64,000 nucleotides of DNA from an uncultured Clostridia bacterium (GCA_948502395.1 CAOPES010000002.1:124001-188000), one strand, 5' to 3'; positions 41,834 through 50,878 are shown, numbered from the stretch's first letter. Notes: a model not told the origin generated them from the sequence alone. A program made the numbers and translations.

Positions 41834-43042
41834 TTACAATTTATTATATAAATATTTTATATGCTTATATACTGCGTTTGCCCAATTTTTATCTGTTGCA
41901 TATTTTTTATTTATTCCTGTTAATGTTGGTCCATTATAATATGTAGCAACTGCCTTTTCACCGCCATAAATGCTTGTTCCTTTTGGGTTTATATAGTATT
42001 TTACAAATACTCTCGCAATTAAATCTATACTTTCTGAATAATCTGAAAATTGATATGCCCCATTGTATGGATTACTGTCATATGCTCCATATCCAAACAA
42101 ATTATGTTTTTGATTAGCTATTTTCGACGTTCCCCACGCACTTTCGTGTATTCCAACTGCTGCAACAAAAACTCCATTAATATTATATTGTTTTTCTATG
42201 TAATAAAAATATTCTGCATTATTAGCAAACACTTTATTTGTATCTTTACTATCTGTTAAAATCTTTTTAAATTGTTCTAATGTCAATCCACTCGGTTTAT
42301 TTAGTGCCATATCAAAACTTGGAGCTGCAATTTTACCCCCATTGCCACTATTGCTTGTGTTCCCTTGTTCTGGCTCATTCTTATTTATATATGTAGTATT
42401 TTCTGCCTTCACATAACCTGTTGTACCCACTGCTGATATTCTATACCAATTATTATTTATCCCTAAAACTTTTAGTTCTGTATCCCTATCTAACGTTGTC
42501 AACTTTTCTGCTTCTTCATTTGGCTCTAGCATAACACCCAATCTATCTGATGTTACATACACTATGTCTCCTACTTTTACTTTGTATGAACTTGTATACT
42601 TTCCTGTACCTACTTCTACAATTTTATTTACAGAAGCTTTTGTTATTTTAGAACTTATTTGCTCTTCTGCTTTTAATTCTCCATTTTCATATACTTTTCT
42701 TCGTGTTATCGCCTGCTTTCCACTTCTTCCTTCTTGTATAACTTGAACCATACCTTTTGGAAGTTCTGGATTATTCTGATATTTTGTTATGTATTCTAAA
42801 TCTATTTCTTCTGTATAATATTCTTCCTGCTCATCACTTATATTATTTGCAATAATTTCATCTATATTTATTGGACTTGCATTACTTATTTTTATCTCTT
42901 CTATCTCTTGTTCAGTTTTTGCAAGTACTTCATTTGTTTTTAAATAATGGTCATAAAACACTATTCCAATTAATATAATAGTAATAGATGCCAAAAATAT
43001 TGCTAAATTTATGCATTTCTTTCTTTTATCTTTCGCTTTCAT
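41834..43042 (-). CDS. Cell-wall hydrolase: G5, SH3b and glucosaminidase domains
   Basis: 402 residues from ATG 43042 (AGGTGAT upstream). One N-terminal anchor helix (NLAIFLASITIILIGIVFY), then a G5 domain (about 80-155: GMVQVIQEGRSGKQAITRR), a bacterial SH3 domain (about 160-220: YVTSDRLGVMLEPNEEAEKL), a Ser/Gly/Asn linker and an endo-beta-N-acetylglucosaminidase domain (about 255-402) with catalytic-glutamate segment AAVGIHESAWGTSKIA and NLFGYGA. It cleaves peptidoglycan glycan strands outside the cell, probably in growth or separation. A standalone gene. Confidence 0.88.
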   Translation of the reverse strand: MKAKDKRKKCINLAIFLASITIILIGIVFYDHYLKTNEVLAKTEQEIEEIKISNASPINIDEIIANNISDEQEEYYTEEIDLEYITKYQNNPELPKGMVQVIQEGRSGKQAITRRKVYENGELKAEEQISSKITKASVNKIVEVGTGKYTSSYKVKVGDIVYVTSDRLGVMLEPNEEAEKLTTLDRDTELKVLGINNNWYRISAVGTTGYVKAENTTYINKNEPEQGNTSNSGNGGKIAAPSFDMALNKPSGLTLEQFKKILTDSKDTNKVFANNAEYFYYIEKQYNINGVFVAAVGIHESAWGTSKIANQKHNLFGYGAYDSNPYNGAYQFSDYSESIDLIARVFVKYYINPKGTSIYGGEKAVATYYNGPTLTGINKKYATDKNWANAVYKHIKYLYNKL

Positions 43043-43115
43043 TTTATCACCTAATATAATTCTACCTTTTTCGTGTTTTTTTGTCAATTTAAAATTATGG
43101 AAATTTTTATAACAC

Positions 43116-43144
43116 TTGATTTTATTTGAAATTTATACTATTAT
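43116..43144 (+). promoter_or_regulatory. Promoter of the 268-aa gene
   Basis: TTGATT (43116-43121), 17 bp, TATTAT (43139-43144). The following family C repeat would lie in the mRNA leader. Confidence 0.5.
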
Positions 43145-43150
43145 ATAAAT

Positions 43151-43244
43151 TGCCATTAGGGACGGACCTTTTTGGCAATAAATTGCCAAATAGGACCGTC
43201 CCCAGTGGCAATAAATTGTCAAAAAGGTCCGTCCCTAGTGGCAA
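43151..43244. repeat. REP-like repeat, family C
   Basis: GCCATTAGGGACGGACC...TTGGCAATAAATTGCCAA...GGTCCGTCCC and a second nested unit. Confidence 0.85.
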
Positions 43245-43256
43245 AAAGGAGAAATT

Positions 43257-44063
43257 ATGAATAAGAAGAAAAAAGTTATATTGACTGTTTTAACAGCAAT
43301 TTTGATTTTTATAATACTTACAATTACATATTTATTTTTTAATAGAGCTGTTCTGAAAAGCGGACTTGAAAATAATTTGCTTTCGTTTGCAAGCAAGAAT
43401 GAAAAGACTGTGTTTTCAATTGATAAGATTACTTTTTTTAGTAGTTGTGATGCTAAAAATAAGACTGCTACTAGTTCAAATTTTACAATTGAAAATTTAT
43501 ATCAATACACAGATATGGCTTTTTTCATAAATAGCCCTAGTGGTAGTGAAGAAAAGAATTTAGAAAATACGTTTAAAAAAGTGTATATTGATAATATCAA
43601 GTATGAACAAGTTCCAACTTTGGGCGAGCCAAAGTTGTATTACAAAAATATTAATAATTTTGCTAAAAGTGATATAATAGATGAAAACTTGATTGACAAT
43701 AAATTGGAGTTTGAGATAACATCAGAAGATGAGACGGATTTGAATAAACCTACTTTGTATAATAATTTGGCAAATCCGATTGTGCTTAGCTATGTTAATA
43801 GTAATATAAAAACAGATTATACTTTAACAGATACGTCAAAACCTATTACTTATGATGGTTCGTTACTAAAAAGTTGCAATGTTTTGTTAAATAATATAGC
43901 TTGCAAAGTTTCTTTTGATATTTATATTACAAATAATTTAGATCAGGAGTTTAAAACTACTGTTTATACTACTTTACCGTTAGAAACTGATGATAAATCA
44001 ATTTATGATGGTAATGTTACTTTAAAACAAGATACTAATTTTATCTTTTATAGATATAAATAA
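43257..44063 (+). CDS. Membrane-anchored protein of unknown function
   Basis: 268 residues. N-terminal helix (VILTVLTAILIFIILTITYLF), then an extracellular domain rich in Asn/Thr/Asp with likely beta strands (KVSFDIYITNNLDQEFKTT). Two cysteines (SSCDAK, LKSCNV...NIACK) might pair. No family recognised. The ATG has AAAAGGAG upstream. One of few plus-strand genes; the acyl-CoA synthetase follows after 66 bp. Confidence 0.7.
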   Translation: MNKKKKVILTVLTAILIFIILTITYLFFNRAVLKSGLENNLLSFASKNEKTVFSIDKITFFSSCDAKNKTATSSNFTIENLYQYTDMAFFINSPSGSEEKNLENTFKKVYIDNIKYEQVPTLGEPKLYYKNINNFAKSDIIDENLIDNKLEFEITSEDETDLNKPTLYNNLANPIVLSYVNSNIKTDYTLTDTSKPITYDGSLLKSCNVLLNNIACKVSFDIYITNNLDQEFKTTVYTTLPLETDDKSIYDGNVTLKQDTNFIFYRYK

Positions 44064-44129
44064 AATAAGTATAAATAAAAAATAATAATATCTAATTTAC
44101 ATATTTTATGGGAAGGAATGAATTTAAAA

Positions 44130-45854
44130 ATGAGCAAAAAACAAAGTCTTACTGTTGCAGAACAATTAAAAGAAAAATATCACAAAACAGAAGAAGTTAC
44201 AAATTTAAAGGATATGCTTTATCGCTCAGGCGATATCTATCGTAATCGAATTGCTTTTAAAAAGAAAAATAAAAACGGAGAGATTGAAACTGTTACATAT
44301 GAGCAGTTCAAAAATGATGTTGTTAGCCTTGGTACTAGTCTAATTGATAAAGGTTTTTTAAATAGACGTATTGCGGTTATTGGTAAAAATAGCTACAATT
44401 GGTGCGTTTCTTATATGGCTGCTACTATTGTTGGCATTGTTGTTCCTATTGATAAAGAGTTACATACTGATGATGTTATTAATTTTATGAATGTTTCTCA
44501 AACTGTGTGTATTTTGGGAGATGATAAAAATTTGTCTTCTATTTTAGATAATATCCAAAAGGTTGAAAATCCTGATACAGAGTTTATTACTTTTGAGAAA
44601 AACTTTGTTTCTATTTTAGAAGCAGGGAAAAAATCTTATGAAAATGGAAATACAAAATTTGATGATATAACTATTGACCCTGATGAGTTACGTATTTTAC
44701 TATTTACTTCTGGTACAACTGGAAGTGCTAAGGGTGTGTGTTTATCTCAGAGAAATATATGTTCAAATATATTATCAATATATGGAATTGTAAAAGTAAA
44801 AAGAAGTGATTTATTTTTATCAATTTTACCACTACATCATACTTATGAATGTACAATTGGATTTTTACTACCTATTTACAGTGGTGCGAGTGTTGCACAT
44901 TGTGAAGGTCTAAGATATATTGCAAAAAATATGCAAGAGTATCATCCTTCTGTTATTTTGTGTGTACCATTACTTTTAGAAAATTTGCATAAAAATATTG
45001 TAAAAAATATGAATAAAACTTTACCTGAGAAATATAGAAATTCTAATGGCGAAAACCCTTATTCTAGCTTACCTTTCTTTATGAAAAAAATTGTTAGAAA
45101 TAAAGTAAAAAATACTTTGGGCGGAAGGCTTCGTGTATTTATTGTTGGTGCAGCTGCTGCAAATCCAAATATTTTATCAGATTTTAGAGATTTAAAATTG
45201 AATACTTTACAAGGATATGGTTTGACAGAGTGTGCCCCACTGGTTGCTGGAAATACGGACTTTTTCCAAAGGGATGATTCTGCTGGACTTCCTATTCCAA
45301 ATGTGGAATATAAAATTGATTCACCAAATGATGAAGGTGTTGGAGAAATTATTGTTAAGGGTCCAAATGTTATGCTTGGATATTATGAAGATGAAGAAAA
45401 AACAAATCAAACTATTGTTGATGGTTGGTTCCATACTGGTGATTTAGGTAAAATTGATGAAAATGGCTATTTATATATTACTGGTAGATGTAAAAGTGTT
45501 ATTGTTACTAAAAATGGTAAAAATATTTATCCCGAAGAAGTTGAGTATTATTTAAATGATAATCCTTTAATTTCTGAAGCTTTGGTGCTTGGAATTCATA
45601 AAGAAAATGATGATGAAACTTATATAAATGCTCAGATTTATCCTAATATTCAGGCTATTACAGAATATTTAAAAGGTAGCGTTCCTACTAAGGAAGAAAT
45701 TTGGAAGATGATGTCTGATGCAGTAAGCAATGTTAATAAAAAATTACCTAATTACAAACATATTAAAAGTTTTGGTATTCGTGATAAAGAATTTGAGAAA
45801 ACTACTACTCAAAAAGTTAAGCGTTATGGTGATAATATGAAAGTTGATAAGTAA
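44130..45854 (+). CDS. AMP-dependent acyl-CoA (fatty acid) synthetase
   Basis: About 574 residues, ANL superfamily. Phosphate-binding motif LLFTSGTTGSAKGV, adenine-binding YGLTECAPLVA, hinge-type GWFHTGDLGKIDENGYLYITGR and the C-terminal lysine region all intact. It activates a carboxylic acid, probably a long-chain fatty acid, to the acyl-CoA. The ATG at 44118 is 1 bp from GGAAGG, so ATG 44130 (MSKKQ) is preferred, though its spacing is long. Confidence 0.88.
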   Translation: MSKKQSLTVAEQLKEKYHKTEEVTNLKDMLYRSGDIYRNRIAFKKKNKNGEIETVTYEQFKNDVVSLGTSLIDKGFLNRRIAVIGKNSYNWCVSYMAATIVGIVVPIDKELHTDDVINFMNVSQTVCILGDDKNLSSILDNIQKVENPDTEFITFEKNFVSILEAGKKSYENGNTKFDDITIDPDELRILLFTSGTTGSAKGVCLSQRNICSNILSIYGIVKVKRSDLFLSILPLHHTYECTIGFLLPIYSGASVAHCEGLRYIAKNMQEYHPSVILCVPLLLENLHKNIVKNMNKTLPEKYRNSNGENPYSSLPFFMKKIVRNKVKNTLGGRLRVFIVGAAAANPNILSDFRDLKLNTLQGYGLTECAPLVAGNTDFFQRDDSAGLPIPNVEYKIDSPNDEGVGEIIVKGPNVMLGYYEDEEKTNQTIVDGWFHTGDLGKIDENGYLYITGRCKSVIVTKNGKNIYPEEVEYYLNDNPLISEALVLGIHKENDDETYINAQIYPNIQAITEYLKGSVPTKEEIWKMMSDAVSNVNKKLPNYKHIKSFGIRDKEFEKTTTQKVKRYGDNMKVDK

Positions 45855-45886
45855 AAGGAAGCTCTACTTAGCTTCCTTTTTTAAAA
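45854..45886. terminator. Convergent-gene terminator
   Basis: AAAAGGAAGC...GCTTCCTTTT hairpin with T run between the converging acyl-CoA synthetase and glycosyltransferase genes. Confidence 0.85.
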
Positions 45887-47390
45887 CCTTTGAATATATT
45901 TTTTTAAATTTTTCGCCTATATTAGTTTCACAATTTATCTTTATAGATGCTATTGGGATTAGCACTACTATGTATGGAATTATATATCTTGATTTCGCTT
46001 CCCACAGAATATGAAATGCAAATCCGCCAATAAAAATAGTAATCAAGAAAAGCGCTTCTAGTGAAATGTCTTTTCTATTTTTTATTAAAAATACTATACA
46101 ACATACGCAAATTACCAATAATAGTGCTTTTTGATAGAACATTAATATATCTGTCCCTTTTTCTATTGGGTCATTTTCTTTTACTATATTGCTTCTTATT
46201 GCAGAATATGTATTTTCTGTCCACATAGATGTGACTTTTTTTGTATAAAATTCTAGTGCATAACCAGGATTTTGAGCAAAGTATGCTAATCTTTGTTTTA
46301 CTTCATCTACATATTCTTCTTTTGCTCGTTCTATATTTTTTAAAGCATATTCTCCCCTAGCTTCATTATACCAGCCATTTCCACGCCACGATTCTTCCAT
46401 AGCCATTAAGATATAACTTATTGTAGGGTATTCTGCTTTTTTATCCATGTTGTATTTACCTAAATAATAGTTTTGTACTAACCCTGCTGGCAAAATGGAA
46501 ATTATAATATACATTAAAATTACACATGTAGCTATTAGATTTTGTTTCCAGTTCTTGTTTTTTATTTCTTTAAGTAAACTGAATATTAGATACATTGTAG
46601 TTCCAATTATAAAAATTAAACTATTCATTCTCATCATATATGCTATCATTGTGAAAACTGATGCAAATATTGGATATTTGACTTTTTGGGTTTCTGTATA
46701 TTTCATCATAAAATATATTGCAAATAAACATAGTGCTAGGCTTGGTATGTCTCCATATATGAATGTTGATAGCATTGGTATTGATATGAATGTTAGTGTT
46801 AACAAAAATAATCTTACATTGTTTATTTCATATTTTTTGGATAGTTGTTTGCTTATTTTATATAGAGCGATTATCATCAATATATTTCCTATAACATTTA
46901 ATGCTCTTAGGATTTCAATTACATCAAAGTGTATTATTCTGAAAAATATGCTAAATACAAATGATAGTGAAATTTGTTGGTGATATGATTGCATGTATTG
47001 TCCTAATGGTATTCCTGCATATGTCATATTTGGCAAGTATTGTTCTAAGTTGTTGTTGTAAAAAGTTTGTGCTAAATTACAGGCATGAACTTGGTCTCCA
47101 ACAATTGGTGGATTTACTAGTACCACCCATATTATATTAAATATTATGTATATAATACTTGCTATAATTAGTATTCGCTTTCTGATTTCTTTGGTTTCTA
47201 TGTGTTCATTGATTTTTTTGGTGAGCATGTATATGATTATTCCGCTTGCTATTATTCCTATTGTGTATATTAGTGTGTTATTGTTAATTGTGATGTGTTC
47301 TGATGTGTCGAGTTTTGCTGTGAATATTAAGTTTAGTATTACTATTATTGCTAGGAATGTTATTCCTAATATTTGTATTATTTTTTTCAT
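45864..47390 (-). CDS. Polytopic membrane glycosyltransferase (GT39/PMT-like)
   Basis: 508 residues with about 11-12 membrane helices. An acidic first loop follows helices 1-3 (NPPIVGDQVHACNLAQTF, containing the D that in GT-C enzymes acts at the active site). The C-terminal part is a loop (WTENTYSAIRSNIV) between helices and then a short tail. This matches the GT-C fold that uses lipid-linked sugar donors. I chose ATG 47390 (MKKIIQILG) with AAGGAG upstream. Substrate unknown. Confidence 0.75.
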   Translation of the reverse strand: MKKIIQILGITFLAIIVILNLIFTAKLDTSEHITINNNTLIYTIGIIASGIIIYMLTKKINEHIETKEIRKRILIIASIIYIIFNIIWVVLVNPPIVGDQVHACNLAQTFYNNNLEQYLPNMTYAGIPLGQYMQSYHQQISLSFVFSIFFRIIHFDVIEILRALNVIGNILMIIALYKISKQLSKKYEINNVRLFLLTLTFISIPMLSTFIYGDIPSLALCLFAIYFMMKYTETQKVKYPIFASVFTMIAYMMRMNSLIFIIGTTMYLIFSLLKEIKNKNWKQNLIATCVILMYIIISILPAGLVQNYYLGKYNMDKKAEYPTISYILMAMEESWRGNGWYNEARGEYALKNIERAKEEYVDEVKQRLAYFAQNPGYALEFYTKKVTSMWTENTYSAIRSNIVKENDPIEKGTDILMFYQKALLLVICVCCIVFLIKNRKDISLEALFLITIFIGGFAFHILWEAKSRYIIPYIVVLIPIASIKINCETNIGEKFKKIYSKVLKKEAK

Positions 47391-47486
47391 TTTGTTTCTC
47401 CTTATTTTTCTCTTGATTATTCTATCAGTAAGTTGTGTTATTTGCAATAATTTTCCTCCAAAATTCAGGGAAATTTAATCATATTC

Positions 47487-47516
47487 TTGACTTTTTATTT
47501 ATAAATAGATTATAAT
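47487..47516 (+). promoter_or_regulatory. Promoter of the candidate antitoxin RNA
   Basis: TTGACT (47487-47492), 18 bp, TATAAT (47511-47516) on the plus strand. Confidence 0.6.
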
Positions 47517-47522
47517 AAATAT

Positions 47523-47613
47523 AGGAAATGACAAATCCACAAACGTGGTTTTGCCGAAATTAGTTGTAAAAACTCACACCTAACTCGCCAAAGTTACAGA
47601 TGTGAGCTTTTTT
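47523..47613 (+). ncRNA. Candidate small antitoxin RNA, convergent with the toxin gene
   Basis: From the promoter above, transcription would start near 47523 and end at the hairpin ACTCACACC...GATGTGAGCTTTTTT (47573-47613), giving about 90 nt. Its 3' end reaches the toxin stop codon. Its first 40 nt (AAATATAGGAAATGA, then GTGGTTTTGCC) are nearly the same as the 5' end of the toxin mRNA, because both promoters lie in one inverted repeat (about 47508-47560 and 47763-47817). The arrangement resembles par/fst-type type I systems. Confidence 0.5.
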
Positions 47614-47731
47614 ATTTATGTAGTTGCTTATCAACCCAGTTCTTATACAGAACTGCTGTCAAGGCAACGTTTAATGTTAAAGATAACATCAAAGATATTA
47701 TAAAGAATAGTATCGCTTTAACCATAAACAT
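47612..47731 (-). CDS. Small hydrophobic peptide, candidate type I toxin
   Basis: 39 residues, with one transmembrane helix (KAILFFIISLMLSLTLNVAL) and a positively charged, polar tail ending WVDKQLHK, the general design of Fst/Ldr-type membrane toxins. The ATG at 47731 has a strong AGGAGAGGTGG ribosome site. A promoter TAGACA, 17 bp, TAGAAT lies at 47809-47837, leaving a leader of about 75 nt that can fold (GTGGTTTTGCCAC). No similarity to a named toxin is claimed. Confidence 0.55.
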   Translation of the reverse strand: MFMVKAILFFIISLMLSLTLNVALTAVLYKNWVDKQLHK

Positions 47732-47808
47732 CACCACCTCTCCTACGATATTTCGTAAAATTTAGGTGGCAAAACCACATCTGTTTATCATCATTTCCTA
47801 TATTTATT

Positions 47809-47837
47809 ATTCTACAATATTCTTCTAATTTTGTCTA
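47809..47837 (-). promoter_or_regulatory. Promoter of the small hydrophobic peptide
   Basis: TAGACA (47832-47837), 17 bp, TAGAAT (47809-47814) on the minus strand. Confidence 0.5.
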
Positions 47838-47871
47838 TAAATTTTATTAAATTCATAAATTTATTTTAAGC

Positions 47872-47962
47872 TCAGAGATAAATTACTATTTTTTAACTCT
47901 TCAATATGATTTTTTATTTCTTCTGATATTTCTTGTCTTATGGGTTTATATTTTATTTGTCA
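47872..47962 (-). pseudogene. Remnant resembling a permease prefix domain
   Basis: The minus strand reads KYKPIRQEISEEIKNHIEEL and ends a few codons later in TAA. The IRxEIxEEIxxHIEEL pattern recalls the prefix domain found in front of some permeases and DUF1700-like proteins. A stop codon precedes it and no start is present. Very short, low confidence. Confidence 0.25.
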
Positions 47963-47967
47963 AGATA

Positions 47968-48547
47968 TTATACATATTTTTCTTCATACCATTTTGCAAA
48001 TTCCTGCATTGCCTGTACTGAGCCATCAATTTTCCTTCTATTTTCTCTTTCATCAAAATCCATTTGTGCTAAGGTTTTGTCAAACCCTTTTGGCTTAAAA
48101 ACATACCATAAGTCAGACCATTTTTCTTCTCTATCAATTCCTTGAATTCTTTTTGCCAAATTTCCGTGGATGTTTTCCATAAAAATAGTGGATTTCTTTT
48201 CCATCGTGATATGCTAGACATTCATTAAAAGAACAATTTCTGTTTTCTTTATTTTCCATTAGTTTTAACATTCCTTGTATCCCTATTGTGTCTAAAGCAA
48301 AATTTACAAATGCTCTTGGGAAACCGTTTAATTCGTCAATTCTAAAATCTGTATCAAGAGCTATACACGGTCTTTTTACTATTTCATAAGCTTGTTTTAC
48401 TTTCGCTGTGGCTATTTCTTTTATATCATCACTTCTTGGTTCATCTAATTCATAGTTGAATGTCGTGAATTTTAGATTTTTAAAGTATTTTTCGGCTGAT
48501 TTTATTTTTCCTGTATTATGTGTTACAAAAACTATTTCTTTTTCCAT
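47968..48547 (-). CDS. Ham1/RdgB-like non-canonical purine NTP pyrophosphatase, +1 frameshift at CGG
   Basis: Divergent member of the ITPase family, which hydrolyses dITP/XTP. N-terminus IVFVTHNTGKIKSAEKYF carries the (S/T)xNxxK motif; LDTDFRIDELNGFPRAFV is the catalytic acidic segment (usual DDSG replaced by DTDF). After 127 codons the zero frame reads CCA CGG AAA (CGG at 48164-48166) and stops soon after. Skipping the C gives CCA GGA AAT, then LAKRIQG...KWSDLWYVFKPKGFDKTLAQ to the TAA at 47968; total 192 residues, the family length. A canonical RdgB is encoded separately at 59430-60017, so this is a second, perhaps specialised, enzyme. Confidence 0.8.
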
Positions 48548-48712
48548 TTTGTTTCTCCTTATTTTCTTTTAATTATTATATCAATATGTTGTATTATTTT
48601 CAATATTATTTTTTGTTAAAAAATGTCTAGTCGATTTATCTAACTTTTCCCTATTTTTGTTGAATATATTAGGTTATATAATGACATAATATATTCATGG
48701 AGGTAGATTGAT

Positions 48713-49264
48713 ATGAATTTAACAATATGTGAGTTAAGTTATTTAAATGAATTAATTACAAGTTGTGTAAATACTATTACTTGTATGTCTTTATTTAAAA
48801 ATCAAGTTACAGATGAAGAATTAAAAGGATTATTAAATAATCACTTTCCTATACATGTGGAAGATTATAATAGAAAAGTAGAATTTGTAAAAGATGTAGA
48901 AACTGCATCAGGTAAATTAAATGTTCCTGAATTAAATACTTCTATTTTCTCTGAAAATGTTTGCAAGTCTAAGAATGCAACTCCTATTACTGTTAATACG
49001 AATGTTACAAACCTAACAGATAGAGAAATTGCTTTATCCTATTTCTTGACTTTAAAAAGAGCTGGAAAGGAATATGCAATTGCTTCTATGGAAGCTACTA
49101 ATCCGAAATTAAGACAGTTTCTAAAAGATGCTTATACTATGAGCCGTAATCATTCTTATGAAGTTTATGAATGGATGGCAAAGAATAACTATTATCCAAT
49201 TATTTTAGCAACTGGTGAACAAGTTGGCGATATTAGTAGTATTTATAATATTATTTCTTTGTAA
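48713..49264 (+). CDS. CotF-type spore coat protein
   Basis: 183 residues, two four-helix-like halves. The C-terminal half has the CotF signature LTDREIALSYFLTLKRAGKE, then AIASMEATNPKLRQFLKDAY and YEVYEWMAKNNYYP. Spore coat proteins of this family are made in the mother cell. GGAGG precedes the ATG. Upstream, GAATATA and CATAATATA (about 48662-48696) vaguely fit a mother-cell (sigma-E or K) promoter. Confidence 0.82.
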   Translation: MNLTICELSYLNELITSCVNTITCMSLFKNQVTDEELKGLLNNHFPIHVEDYNRKVEFVKDVETASGKLNVPELNTSIFSENVCKSKNATPITVNTNVTNLTDREIALSYFLTLKRAGKEYAIASMEATNPKLRQFLKDAYTMSRNHSYEVYEWMAKNNYYPIILATGEQVGDISSIYNIISL

Positions 49265-49274
49265 TTTGTAATTT

Positions 49275-49322
49275 TAAAAGTCAAATAGTTTTGTTTATTG
49301 TTGCTATTTGACTTTCTTTTTT
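49275..49322 (+). terminator. Terminator of the coat protein gene
   Basis: AAAAGTCAAATAG...CTATTTGACTTT hairpin followed by a T run after the stop at 49264. Confidence 0.8.
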
Positions 49323-49363
49323 CTAGTTTTAATTATTCGCTTCTTCCTTATGGTTTGTAATTT

Positions 49364-49552
49364 TTATTTTAATACTAATGCTTTTTTAGGGCAAAAGTTT
49401 GAGCATTTGCCACATCTTATACATTTATCATAATCTATTTTTGGTGCTTCAAAGTCTTTCTGGCTTAATGCTCCAACTGGGCAAACTTTTACAGCTGGAC
49501 ACTTATGATTTTGTGGGCAATTCTCTGTTATTATTTTTAATGTTTTTTCCAT
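49364..49552 (-). CDS. 4Fe-4S ferredoxin-like protein
   Basis: 62 residues. A C-terminal motif CIRCGKCSNFCP (CxxCxxCxxxCP) binds one 4Fe-4S cluster; an N-terminal set NCPQNHKCPAVKVCPVGAL provides the partner cysteines of a second. Small electron-transfer protein. ATG 49552 has AAAGGAG; the frame is open 6 codons further upstream. Confidence 0.88.
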   Translation of the reverse strand: MEKTLKIITENCPQNHKCPAVKVCPVGALSQKDFEAPKIDYDKCIRCGKCSNFCPKKALVLK

Positions 49553-49646
49553 AAATTTGTCTCCTTTCAAACTTCTTTACTTTATATTTATTATTTTTTT
49601 AGTATTTTATCTCTTATTGGAATATATCTTTTTATTTTTCTCTACT

Positions 49647-50132
49647 TCAATATTTTCTCCCGCCTTGTATATGAATATATCTTATTTTTTCAAAATCATA
49701 ACTTGTTACTAATTTCCCAAAAGTATCTATTGTATGAGATGCGCTATATAATTCACCATTTTCTATTTTTACAATTAATAAAGTGTGTCCAAATGTAATT
49801 CCATCAAAAGAAAGTTGTGCTATATCTCCTATTTCAACTTTTTGTTTAGTTGTCTCCTTACCATATGGTCCTACTAACTGATTTTGTGTTAAAAATTTAT
49901 AAAGATATTCTACACCACTCCACGATGGTGATTTCTCATTTCCATTTATATAGTACCACCCTCTGTTTTTTGTATAGTTCATTTCTTTTATTCCAGCATA
50001 TATGCATTGTGATACATAGCTTGTACAATCTCCTCCTACTGTATCAAAATTATAGTATTTTGGATTTCGTTTATATGCCCATTCTTTTGCATATTCATAT
50101 ACTTGTTCCCTGTTGTATTTGATTTCTTTCAT
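49647..50132 (-). CDS. Putative amidase-domain (Amidase_6) protein
   Basis: 161 residues. YEYAKEWAYKRNPKYYNFD followed by GGDCTSYVSQCIYAGI (catalytic cysteine) and GHTLLIVKIENG, then SASHTID (histidines) match the NlpC/P60-like Amidase_6 family. No signal peptide is visible, so it may act inside the cell or spore. AAAGGAGTT precedes the ATG. Followed upstream by an 87-aa gene in the same direction. Confidence 0.78.
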   Translation of the reverse strand: MKEIKYNREQVYEYAKEWAYKRNPKYYNFDTVGGDCTSYVSQCIYAGIKEMNYTKNRGWYYINGNEKSPSWSGVEYLYKFLTQNQLVGPYGKETTKQKVEIGDIAQLSFDGITFGHTLLIVKIENGELYSASHTIDTFGKLVTSYDFEKIRYIHIQGGRKY

Positions 50133-50150
50133 GTTTAGAACTCCTTTTAT

Positions 50151-50405
50151 TTATAATTCATACACATTAGCCTTTAATATTACTCTTTGAATTTTTATTT
50201 TATCATTCAATGAAATATTCCAAACACTACCAACAATACTTCTTTTTACTTTATATTCTTTTGTTGGTTCTCCTATCAATTTATTTAATTGCCTTTGCAA
50301 AGATACTTTATTTGTATAAATAGATAAAATATTTTCTGCATAAAGTACATTTATTGTTGTTTCCATCTCTGATTTATTTGGTTCTTTATATATCTTTTCT
50401 TTCAT
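50151..50405 (-). CDS. Small protein of unknown function
   Basis: 84 residues from ATG 50405 (GGAG 10 bp upstream). Mixed Lys/Glu-rich sequence with VKRSIVGSVWNISLNDKIKI. I recognise no family. It precedes the amidase-like gene by 18 bp and is probably cotranscribed. Confidence 0.6.
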   Translation of the reverse strand: MKEKIYKEPNKSEMETTINVLYAENILSIYTNKVSLQRQLNKLIGEPTKEYKVKRSIVGSVWNISLNDKIKIQRVILKANVYEL

Positions 50406-50424
50406 AACATTCATTCTCCATTTT

Positions 50425-50579
50425 CTATTTAATTATTTTTCTTTTGTGAATGTTATTTTTTGTTAATTGATAACTTTGTTCAATTAATTCTTGTACTAAA
50501 CATTTATCTACTTTCTCACTTATAATGACTGTGTTCCAATGTTCCTTATTCATATGATATGCTGGAATTATATAATATC
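50425..50579 (-). pseudogene. Remnant of an MmcQ/YjbR-like protein
   Basis: The minus strand reads YYIIPAYHMNKEHWNTVIIS, then EKVDKCLVQELIEQSYQLT, close to the C-terminal part of MmcQ/YjbR-type DNA-binding proteins (WxTV...LIxxSYxL). No start codon or N-terminal half remains; ends in TAG. Confidence 0.5.
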
Positions 50580-50587
50580 TTTTTTAT

Positions 50588-50706
50588 TCATCTATATAAC
50601 CTTCTTTGTTTTTAGTTTATCAGAATAATGATCATAATGTGAGTGCGTTGTAAATATTATATCTGCGTCATTATAATCCTTATAAATTTTACCTTTTATT
50701 GCTCAT
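50588..50706 (-). pseudogene. Remnant of a metallo-beta-lactamase-fold protein
   Basis: The minus strand reads YNDADIIFTTHSHYDHYSDK, the HxHxDH metal site of an MBL-fold hydrolase, followed by a stop. Only this segment survives. Region 50707-50835 shows no gene. Confidence 0.5.
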
Positions 50707-50835
50707 ATTATAACATTGTCTCTCTATTTTATCAACTACATTTATTCCAGCTGTAAAGCCTTAATTTTATACCCTAAATCATACCCTAATTTTTACATTA
50801 AAATTAAGAAAAAAACATTATAAAATATCTTTTTA

Positions 50836-50878
50836 TAAAAAACAAAAAATAAGCCAATAACCTATTGTTACTGACTTA
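50836..50878 (-). terminator. Terminator of the tRNA cluster
   Basis: AATAAGTCAGTAAC...GTTATTGGCTTATT hairpin and T run directly after tRNA-Phe on the minus strand. Confidence 0.85.

Noticed and set aside
43151..43244. CRISPR array
   Set aside because: The repeats are palindromes with variable loops and no regular unique spacers; no cas genes are present.
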